64,000 bases of DNA from Apostichopus japonicus (lineage: Eukaryota > Echinodermata > Holothuroidea > Aspidochirotida > Stichopodidae), in contig NC_092581.1 in NCBI RefSeq assembly GCF_037975245.1, forward strand, positions 16,677,303 through 16,741,302, read 5' to 3'. The position numbers and the translations under genes were made by a program. This document shows positions 22,533-31,783 of this stretch, one piece after another (position 1 is the stretch's first letter; the number at the start of each line of letters is the position of its first letter). A model generated the notes under the pieces. The model made no database searches. It saw only the letters and a list, made by a program, of their open reading frames with translations, and had not been told where the DNA came from.

Positions 22533-23070
22533 CTATAATAATAATAATAATAACTGTTTTTTGTATAGCGCAGGTATCCAGAGCACAAGGCAATGTTCAA
22601 ATGCGCTCCCACGTAAAGGGTCTAACTGTGATATTTCTCAAAAAGGATAGTTTTTAACTGTTTTTTGAGATCCGTCTTACTGGATGGAGAAATAGGTGCC
22701 TCTTGTTTGGCTATGAGATTGTTCCACAGTCGTGGGGCCATCACGGAGAAAGCTCGCCCACCAAAGTTAGTTGAATGAAATGATGGCTCCGCAAGCAAAT
22801 ATTTATTTTGGACCTCAGAGATCTTGGTGGAATGTAACGATGGACTAATTCTGCTAAGTACAATGGAGCTTCCCCGTTGAGTGCCATTAAAGGTGAGATA
22901 CAAAATTTTAAAATCTATTCTTGCACGTACAGGTAACCAGTGAAGTTCACGAAGTACAGGTGTTATATGGGCTCGCTTGGGAGTTTTCACAACAAGGCAA
23001 GCAGCATTGTTTTGAAGCATTTGTAATTTATTCATCAACTCATTGGTGATCCCGTACAGAAGGCTATTGC
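22533..23070 (-). mobile_element. 5'-truncated CR1/L2-type LINE inserted in the 25-bp array
   Basis: On the minus strand it runs from inside the reverse-transcriptase C-terminal coding region to a 3' tail with CGCTATACAAA and a (TTA)n end at about 22534-22553. This arrangement is typical of CR1/L2-like non-LTR retrotransposons, and 5' truncation is usual for LINE insertions. It splits the satellite, and the satellite just beyond its 5' end (23,070-23,146) is inverted. No target duplication can be recognised because both flanks are repetitive. Confidence 0.85.
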
Positions 23071-23077
23071 CACTCAT
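22622..23077 (-). pseudogene. LINE reverse-transcriptase C-terminal fragment
   Basis: A 151-codon open frame. Family-typical motifs in order are NSLLYGITNELMNKLQ, LQNNAACLVV, then PVLRELHWLPVRARIDFKIL, FGGRAFSVMAPRLWNNL, and a basic tail with KKQLKTILF before the stop. Compared with the family, the stretch after LTFNGT appears shortened, with the usual LAPxYL-type block missing. The catalytic YxDD region lies upstream of the truncation, so the fragment cannot act alone. The first codons (Met-Ser) come from the adjoining satellite ATGAGT, not from the LINE. The frame is unbroken, which suggests a young insertion. Confidence 0.85.
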
Positions 23078-23146
23078 AACACCGTCAAGTTACCCCACTC
23101 ATAACACAGTCAGGTAACCCCACTCATAACACCAACAAGTAACCCT
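23070..23146 (-). repeat. Inverted block of the 25-bp satellite
   Basis: About three satellite units in reverse orientation (CCACTCATAACAC...), directly next to the 5' end of the LINE. The array returns to forward orientation from about 23,152. Confidence 0.85.
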
Positions 23147-23151
23147 ATGAC

Positions 23152-24275
23152 AGTGTTATGAGTGGGGTTACTTGACGGTGTTATGAGTGGGGCTACTTCA
23201 GGGTGTTATGAGAGGGGTTACTTCAGGGTGTTATGAGTGGGGTTACTTCAGGGTGTTATGAGTGGGGTTATTTCAGGGTGTTATGAGTGGGGTTACTTCA
23301 GGGTGTTATGAGTGGGGTTACTTCAGGGTGTTATGAGTGGGGTTATTTCAGGGTGTTATGAGTGGGGTTACTTCAGGGTGTTATGAGTGGGGTTATTTCA
23401 GGGTGTTATGAGTGGGGTTACTTCAGGGTGTTATGAGTGGGGTTACTTCAGGGTGTTATGAGTGGGGTTACTTCAGGGTGTTATGAGTGGGGTTATTTCA
23501 GGGTGTTATGAGTGGGGTTACTTCAGGGTGTTATGAGTGGGGTTATTTCAGGGTGTTATGAGTGGGGTTACTTCAGGGTGTTATGAGTGGGGTTATTTCA
23601 GGGTGTTATGAGTGGGGTTAGTTGACGATGTTATGTGTGGGGTTACTACAGGGTGTTATGAGTGGGGTTACTTCAGGGTGTTATGAGTGGGGTTACTTCA
23701 TGGTGTGTGTTATGTGTGTGGTTACTTGACTGTGTTATGAGGTGGGTTACTTGTTGGTGTTATCAGTGGGGTTACCTGACTGTGTTATGAGTGGGGTAAC
23801 TTGACAGTGTTATGAGTGGGGTTACTTCAGTGTTATGAGTGGGACTACTTGACAGTGTTATGAGTTGGGTTACTTGTTGGTGTTATGAGTGGGGTTACTT
23901 CAGGGTGTTATGAGTGGGGTTACTTCAGGGTGTTATGAGTGGGGTTACTTCAGGGTGTTATGAGTGGGGTTACTTCAGGGTGTTATGAGTGGGGTTACTT
24001 CAGGGTGTTATAAGTGGGGTTACTTCAGGGTGTTTTGAGTGGGGTTACTTCAGGGTGTTATGAGTGGGGTTACTTCAGGGTGTTTTGAGTGGGGTTACTT
24101 CAGTGTTGTGTGGGGTTACTTCAGGGTGTTATGAGTTGGGTTACTTCAGGGTGTTATGAGTGGGGTTACTTCAGGGTGTTATGAGTGGGGTTACTTCAGG
24201 GTGTTTTGAGTGGGGTTACTTCAGTGTTATGTGTGGGGTTACTTCACAGTGTTATGAGTGGGGTTACTTCACAGT
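23152..24275 (+). repeat. 25-bp minisatellite, right part
   Basis: About 45 head-to-tail copies of the 25-bp unit. The core from about 23,180 to 23,640 is highly homogenised, with two alternating variants (GGGGTTACTTC and GGGGTTATTTC). The edges carry TTGACAGTG and TTGTTGGTG variants. This pattern fits recent amplification in the centre and older copies at the margins. Confidence 0.92.
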
Positions 24276-24533
24276 GCTGGGGACAGAATGCATCCTTGGT
24301 GATTTATTGATTTATTTTCATAATCACTTCCAATCAACATGGTTGCCTATTGGATAATAGAATTTGCAGTTGTTCCATTTGAGTATATTCAATTCTTGAA
24401 CAGAATGGGAAACTCCCCCAAAAATCAATTTTCTGGGAACAGTAACTGACATCCGAGGGGGAGGGGGTAGACACTGAGGTGGGATAGATAAGAGGAAGTA
24501 ACAATGTACTTTTACATAAATGATATCACTCTG

Positions 24534-24935
24534 CAGGGATGTGCCCAGGATTTCCTGAGTGCCGGGTATACTGATCGCTGTCCTGGGGAGGGGGTCTAAG
24601 GGGAGGGGTGACATTTTTACATACGTGGTGCACTCGCGCTACAACTGTCAGCCTGACGGTGACAAGGGCAAGTTGTATAGATAGCTAGTGTAGTGTGATA
24701 CTGCATGCTGCAGATTAAAGCCACGCCTACTCCATATCTCTGCACCTGTGGTTATGTGAATTTGACCAATGGGGGTAAACGAGGATACATGTGGCCCAAT
24801 TTATGTTGAATATAATATTAGGAATATCAGAATTTTAGAAAATAATAGTACTGGGCGGGAATCACGATTTTTAAGACGGTGCTGGGCGGTAATTTTTAGT
24901 GCTGGGCGGGGCCGCCCAGCGTGGGCACATCCCTG
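24534..24935 (-). mobile_element. Short non-autonomous DNA transposon, CAGGGATGTGC family, copy 2
   Basis: A 402-bp element with perfect 14-bp inverted ends, CAGGGATGTGCCCA and TGGGCACATCCCTG. CTCTG flanks both sides (a possible 5-bp duplication). Its ends and the subterminal motifs CTGGGCGG and CTGAGTGCCGGG match copy 1 (6,178-6,485) in inverted orientation. No transposase. The minus frame 24324-24614 overlaps it and is spurious. Confidence 0.8.
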
Positions 24936-26007
24936 CTCTGTACGTTAACAGTAGGATGAGTGACAAAGGATAGGGCGCAGGGATGACAGAGAGATATGGA
25001 AGGGCTGGGGCAGGGGAACATGGAGAGAGAGATATATGAATTCCTATGTCAGTTATGCAAAATGTAGGGGATAATTACAATAAGAAAACTACTTCTATTG
25101 ACAGTGGCTGGGTAAATGCAAATAATGAGAGGACACAAAGTTGTTGTCAGTCTTGTCCAGAAATTTAATCTGTTTGGAAACATATGCAGGTGCCAAACAA
25201 AATTTGTTAAAAGTTTCCTTGAAATATAAAACCTCACCCACCCAATGTTATTGAAAATTATTGTCAATAACTGTGATTCACACCCACCCAGCTGTTCATG
25301 TCACTTGTAAGTGACTATAAAACTATCACAGACAATAAACATTTATCTTTATAAATGTTATTGGTTCTTCCAAATTAACAACATTTATTACTACAAAATA
25401 CCATAAAGGATACCACAACAACTATAGTTCATTCCATTAGGGTGGTTTAGTATCACCTAGCATTCCTGAGTCTGTTCACCTGTTGTGACAGCTAGCAGTT
25501 GCTCTGATCAGGGAGTTAATCTGCTGACTCTGGCCAAACTAATGACAGGTTGTTATCAAGAAAATCAATCTCACTCTCTAACCTTAACTCTGTCCAGCAT
25601 TATAATATAGAATAAATATAAATAACTGCCCAAATCCTTCACAAATTAACAGACTTAACATGTACAGTAGCAAGCGCTCTATCTGACGTTCTTCAAAGGA
25701 AATTACAGTAATGAACTTGCTAACGCTTGTCATTTTGACCCTTGATTGAACCGGAGCCTGCTTGGCCGACATTTGATCTCTTGATATGGCTCAGGGTACT
25801 GTGCAAATAAGCTACACTGAATTCAAGCAGTGCCTGCCCAGCGGACACCATATGATAGAATGATGATGATGATAGTGAACTCCCTCCTTCCATCTAAACA
25901 GTTCTCGCAATCTGAAGACCTTGAAGTAAACCATGCCTGCAGGGCACCTCTAATTGTCAACCGACACCTCGCCTGGGATATGATGCAGGTGATATCAGAC
26001 AGTGTAC
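24936..26007. other. AT-rich sequence downstream of the WD40 exon
   Basis: No confident exon. On the minus strand at about 25,880-25,945, a segment after CCCTGCAG resembles the start of the WD40 exon (shared ATGGTT, TACTTCAA and GGAGTTCACT). It may be a decayed exon copy. Open frames at 25049-25267 and 25584-25772 lack any domain. Confidence 0.35.
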
Positions 26008-26152
26008 CTGCGAACTGCACCATCTCGGCAGGCGGTGAAGAGCTGGTTGCCATGGCAACTCAAGTCGTATATGGGATGACAATCCGGGCCAGTGAACTCC
26101 TCCTTCACACACGACAGACTGCTCAAGTTGAAGTAAGTGCAAGAACCATCAG
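26008..26152 (-). CDS. Internal exon of a WD40-repeat protein
   Basis: A 145-bp minus-strand exon. It is preceded by a long pyrimidine tract and acceptor (TTTCTTCTTTTCATCTGCAG) and followed by a donor (CGCAG then GTACAC). The frame encodes 47 full codons: DGSCTYFNLSSLSCVKEEF, then a linker, then PIYDLSCHGNQLFTACRDG and AVRR. This matches the end of one WD40 blade and the next strand pair (GNxLFTxxxDGxVRxY). WD40 propellers are protein-interaction platforms. I cannot name the gene. If the donor is not used, the frame stops at a TGA at 25995-25997. The plus-strand frame 25830-26162 is its shadow. Phase: two bases complete a codon at the start and two are left at the end. Confidence 0.6.
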
Positions 26153-26935
26153 CTGCAGATGAAAAGAAGAAAAAAAAAGTGTAAATATTTAATCCGGGAG
26201 GTTCCCAGGCTCATATGTACTTAAAAAGGAGAGGGGGGGAAAAATGTTTTTATGATTTTTTTACAATATTGATGGAATTTCTATGAAACTTCAAGGTCTC
26301 TCTCCTCCATCATACAATGTTGGATGTTAATAGCTTTCCCTGCATTCTGACAATTCACAAATATCAGCCACACTCGAAAAGATTTTCTTTGACGTTAACT
26401 TATTAGGTTTTGACAGATGAATAAACATTAAATATTTAAACCAGTTAAGCTTCTTGAGCTTGACAAGATGAAAAGGGTCAACCAACCTTTAGCAAAAAGG
26501 AATGAAAAATATTAAACAAAACCAAATAAAGATGGGTCTACAATCTGAGCTACATAGATAAGTCTACAATTGCTATAAGTGAGTTGACTATAAACTACTT
26601 TCAATAAATACAAACAGAGTTCTAGTTCACTGTTCATTCCTGTTGTTACCGTAAGACAATTCCTGTTCTTCAGGTTAAACATGTCGAAAGTATCTGATAT
26701 GTTCTCTAAGAGTATGTAAGTTACCCTAGGGTGATGAGCATTCATTGACAGATGCAGAAATGGTTCATGCAAGGCTAATTATCATGTACAGTTATCATGT
26801 AAATACAAGTGTGAGAGGAAAGGTTGAAGATTCTATGTGAGAGGAAAGGTTGAAGATTCTGTAACATAAGGACTATCCATCTAGAAATATGGTAATTATA
26901 CATGAGGTATGATAACATCAGAGATAACATCAGTA
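26153..26935. other. AT-rich, probably intronic
   Basis: Upstream (on the minus strand) of the WD40 exon. A 26-bp tandem pair (TGAGAGGAAAGGTTGAAGAT twice) lies at about 26,811-26,862. No further exon was found. Confidence 0.4.
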
Positions 26936-27460
26936 GGATCTATAAAAGTATGTGTGAAACACACCAGTAGGAACCGTATAAGTATATGTGTGGACCACAC
27001 GAGTAGGAACTGTATAGGTATATGTGTGGACCACACCAGTAGGAACCGTATAAGTATATGTGTGGACCACACCAGTAGGAACCGTATAGGTATATGTGTG
27101 GACCACACGAGTAGGAACTGTATAGGTATATGTGTGGACCACACCAGTAGGAACCGTATAAGTATATGTGTGGACCACACCAGTAGGAACCGTATAGGTA
27201 TATGTGTGGACCACACCAGTAAGAACCGTATAGCTATATGTGTGGACCACGCCAGTAGGAACCGTACAGATATATGTGTGGACCACACCAGTAGGAACCG
27301 TATAGGTATATGTGTGCACCACACCAGTAGGAACCGTACAGATATATGTGTGGACCACACCAGTAGGAACCGTACAGGTATATGTGTGTACCACACCAGT
27401 AGGAACCGTATAGGTATATGTGTGGACCACAGCAGTAGGAACCGTATAAGTGTATGTACA
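26936..27460. repeat. 36-bp minisatellite, open in several frames
   Basis: About fifteen copies of a 36-bp unit containing GTATATGTGTGGACCACACC and AGTAGGAACCGTATAG. Because 36 is a multiple of three, open frames run through the array on both strands (plus 223 codons, minus 194 and 166 codons). Units 2-4 and 5-7 share a variant order, giving a partial 108-bp higher-order repeat. The translations are pure 12-residue periodicities with no leader or domain, so I do not call a gene. Confidence 0.92.
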
Positions 27461-30195
27461 TCAAACGTTGTCATTAACATTTTGCAACCAATCTATGATT
27501 ATTTATGTTATCTTTACCTATGGCAAATATTGCAAAATATTGAGTTGCCAACTTATTTGTATTGGTTTGTATCTTATTAGTTCCCTTTAGAGTAAAGTTA
27601 TAGCACATACACCTGGTTATGTAAATATTTTTTTTTTCATTATGCATTTAAATGCCTCTGTTAACTAGTACATGTCCAGTACCAACTATATGTATAGTAG
27701 TATCAAGTTATATCATTGCATCTACTCCTTGTGTATCAACACCATTTGTTATCATGTTAATCATATTCATTATTCAGTGCTAACAGACAACCAATACAAC
27801 ACCACACTATCAATTGATGTGAATATTAATATTGCTTGGAATGCATGAAGTAAGCTGAGGTGCTAATATATCCAAATATATATTTGCATTTATTGTTATC
27901 TGTCTACTCATTTCAACAATTCTGAGATACCTTCCCTTTCCATACCATGAGTAAACCCACCATCATAAAGTAATGTCCATTTGTCAAGCAGGGAAGTTAC
28001 TTGATCAGGAAAACATCTTTAGGTATCATCAAGAGGATCCTCCTGGCAGCAGCGATAAAAATCAGAGATTTAATCGCAGCTAAAACTTGGCACATTTTTC
28101 TCTCTGCAATGCTTTATTTATATACAACTATGACAAGTTGTTTACAAATGTTTTACTATAAAGAACATTTCAGACATTAAAGCAGTATACTGGATCCGTA
28201 ACCCCTCAAAGACATCATGAATGATAACAAACTATAAGAGATCAAGGCTTCATCTTCCCCATCGAATAGTTTATCTATGTCACACATGTAGCATCACATC
28301 AACTAGCTAAAAGGACTTTACCAATGCAGTCACACAATTCATGGAATATGTCAGCTGGGGTAGGGTAGACGGAATTTTTGATTGGGTATAGGGGTAGAAT
28401 TTGTGGTTAGGTGTAGGGGAGAATTTCCTATTTACAATACAAGCTGGAACCTTGGGTCCCACCAGTCTTAGTGATATACAACACAACATCCAAAATATAT
28501 CGGTAAGGGACATACTTGATGGATATCCTATACGTATATTACCTATTCAATGATGAAACTATATGAAATTAATTCATTAAATTTGCAATTTCATGATAAA
28601 TAATCTTTTATAATCAGTGGTGAAAGAATAATTTTAACACAGCGGTAAATAAGTAAGAGGGCATTTGAGGTTGCAACTTGTAATGCTCAGACTTCTAGTG
28701 GCATCCTTATTAGCCCCTTAACAAGTATCTGACCTCTGACCTGTTTGCTAGATAACAGACATATTGTCCAGCCAGTTTGATGTTATGTCAAACATAGCAA
28801 GGGTAAGACTGGTCCACCAAATTCACCCTAGGAAAATTGATCAAAAATTATCAAGGTTTTGCAAATAAAAACACTCAACATTTTGTTAAATTTGTGGGAC
28901 AAGAATGTTACTGTAAATAATCAGTTTTGGATAAAACTGTTATTACTCACTAACTGGAGCAGCAAACTTTTTGTAGCAAATGCCATTTAAATCAGTTAGA
29001 CCGAAGCATGCCTAATCTGAGTGGATGTTACATTGTTTGGTCAAGATGACAGAAAAGTCACAAATTTGCTGTTGTAAGCTAGTTGGGCAAGAAGCACAAG
29101 TTTGTCAAACACAATACAATTTGTACCATGCTTATACACAACATACAGTTTGGACTGATGTAACTTGGAAGTCACTAAAGATGTGGGTATGAAGGAGCAA
29201 AGGAACAGCAAAGACTCCCCCCCTTCTCCTAAATTCCCTTTTCTTATGTTCCTGGCATTGTTGACCTGTGAGTCATCTTCCGCTCATAATTACTCACGAG
29301 TTACTCTGAGGATTATAGGAATTGGAAATGGACAGAATTGCTCGCTCAGAGCTGCCTCCTCAAAGAACCACTTACTTTGGACTTATTAATTATGCTATTC
29401 TCATTGCTGGTTTGTTTGACAAGGTAGGTCAATATTAGCCATTATTTACAGAGTAAGTGAAAGGTGTGATCCCAAAACTATCCAGAAAAGAGCTTTTAAG
29501 GAAAGTAAGGGTTAGGTAAGACTGGTACAATCATCTCAATTATTGAAGCTAAAAAAGTGTCACATGATATCTGAATACACCACTTATTCATACATACCTT
29601 TAAAAGTGTCATTGCAAATCCCTGGAAGCTTTCCAGAAATGAACTCCTCTAAAGTGAAATTACAATGCAGACCACATTAACCCCATTTTACTAAAAGGTT
29701 AATGCAAACACACTCTGACAGTTGTTTATAGCAAACCTTAAGGCCAACTAAGGAACATCTGAAAACCATGACTTGTAAACCCAACTACATCCATTTAAAC
29801 TTGGCTAAAAACAAAAGGGGGGAATGTATGGCTTCATGCAGGATGCAGGACATGAGGATAAAGACTAATGTATTTGGTGACAGGCTGTGTAACATTAAAC
29901 ATTCAAACTATATCTTCTGGAGTCAGATTAGTACAAATGAGGAGAAGTTAGGGTCAGTTTACAACTTTATCTGTCATGGCACTAGCATCTCCCCTGATGC
30001 CTGTAAACAGATAGGGATTCTGATGGGAGGAAGGTTAAACATTGACGGTCTAGATAAGATGGCAACAGGTCAAAGGTGACAATGATAGTCATTGTAATGT
30101 AGGACTCAATAATGGTTGTGTGCAGACCAGGAACAGCGTATATACCACACAAGATACAGTACTGAGTTATGCGTATTCTAGGCTAGATATGTGGA
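27461..30195. other. AT-rich, probably intronic or intergenic
   Basis: No confident gene. A minus-strand stretch at about 29,298-29,385 reads SKWFFEEAALSEQF, then CPFPIPIILRVTR, up to a consensus donor (CTC then GTGAGTAA), but a good acceptor is missing. The plus frame 29768-30079 (103 codons) has no recognisable family. Confidence 0.35.
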
Positions 30196-31735
30196 AATAC
30201 AGCATATAACACAAAGGTTATGCAGTAGATGTGAGCAGGCTAGAGATATGAACAACAATGGCAGTCTACAGCAGATAAACCAAAGGTTGTAGTAGATGTG
30301 AGCAGACTAGAGATATGAATAACAATGACAGTCTACAGCAGATAAACCAAAGGTTGTAGTAGATGTGCGTAGCTTAGGGATATGAATAACAATGACAGTC
30401 TACAGCATATAACACAAAGGTTATAGTAGATGTGAGCAGGCTAGAGATATGAACAACAATGGCAGTCTACAGCAGATAACACAAAGGTTGTAGTAGATGT
30501 GAGCAGGCTAGAGATATGAATAACAATGGCAGTCTACAGCATATAACACAAAGGTTATAGTAGATGTGCACAGGCTAGAGATATGAATAACAATGACAGT
30601 CTACAGCAGATAAACCAAAGGTTGTAGTAGATGTGCGTAGCTTAGGGATATGAATAACAATGACAGTCTAGAGCAGATAACACAAAGGTTATAGTAGATG
30701 TGCACAGAATAGGGATGTGAATAACAATGACAGTCTACAGCAGATAACACAAAGATTATAGTAGATGTGAGCAGGTTAGAGATATGAATAACAATGGCAG
30801 TCTAGAGCAGATAACACAAAGGTCATAATAGATGTGCACAGGCTAGAGATATGAATAACAATGGCAGTCTACAGCATATAACACAAAGGTTATAGTAGAT
30901 GTGAGCAGGCTAGAGATATGAATAACAATGACATCTACAGCATATAACACAAAGGTTATAGTAGATGTGAGCAGGTTAGAGATATGAATAACAATGGCAG
31001 TCTACAGCAGATAACGCAAAGGTTATAGTAGATGTGAGCAGGTTAGAGATATGAATAACAATGACATCTACAGCAGATAAACCAAAGGTTGTAGTAGATG
31101 TGAACAGACTAGAGATATGAATAACAATGACAGTCTACAGCAGATAACACAAAGGTTATAGTAGATGTGAGCAGGCTAGGGATATGAACAACAATGACAG
31201 TCTACAGCATATAACACAAAGGTTATAGTAGATGTGAGCAGACTAGAGATATGAATAACAATGACAGTCTACAGCAGATAACACAAAGGTTATAGTAGAT
31301 GTGAGCAGGCTAGAGATATGAATAACAATGGCAGTCTACCGCAGATAACACAAAGGTAATATTAGATGTGCACAGGCTAGAGATATGAATAACAATGGCA
31401 GTCTACAGCAGATAACACAAAGGTTATAGTAGATGTGAGCAGGCTAGAGATATGAACAACAATGGCAGTCTACAGTAGATAACACAAAGGTTATAGTAGA
31501 TGTGAGCAGGCTAGAGATACGAATAACAATGACAGTCTACAGCATATAACACAAAGGTTATAGTAGATGTGAGCAGGCTAGAGATATGAATAACAATGGC
31601 AGTCTAGAGCAGATAACACAAAGGTCATAATAGATGTGCACAGGCTAGAGATATGAATAACAAAGGTTTAGTAGATGTGGACAGTGAGGCCAGGGGCTTG
31701 AGTTACAATGGCAGTCTAGAGCAGATAACAAAGAT
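30196..31735. repeat. 67-bp minisatellite
   Basis: About 23 copies of a 67-bp unit containing AACACAAAGGTTATAGTAGA, AGGCTAGAGATATGAATAAC and GACAGTCTACAGCA. Variants (GTAGCTTAGGG, GATAAACC, GACATCTAC) recur in groups, showing amplification of multi-unit blocks. The array ends in degenerate partial units just before the hairpin at 31,744. Confidence 0.92.
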
Positions 31736-31736
31736 A

Positions 31737-31783
31737 GTATGAGCATGGAGGTAAAACTGACTGTTTTACCTCCATGGTATGAG
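31737..31783. repeat. Perfect 14-bp hairpin flanked by a 7-bp direct repeat
   Basis: CATGGAGGTAAAAC (31744-31757) pairs exactly with GTTTTACCTCCATG (31763-31776) across the loop TGACT. GTATGAG is present immediately on both sides (31737-31743 and 31777-31783). This looks like a tiny fold-back insertion with target duplication, placed at the end of the 67-bp array. No gene is associated. Confidence 0.75.

Noticed and set aside
26896-27580. Long open frames on both strands as a repeat protein
   Set aside because: Openness follows from the 36-bp period. Several frames on both strands are open at once, and there is no leader, domain or splice support.
29768-30079. 103-codon plus-strand frame
   Set aside because: Ordinary amino-acid mix but no domain, no promoter or splice evidence, in AT-rich intron-like sequence.
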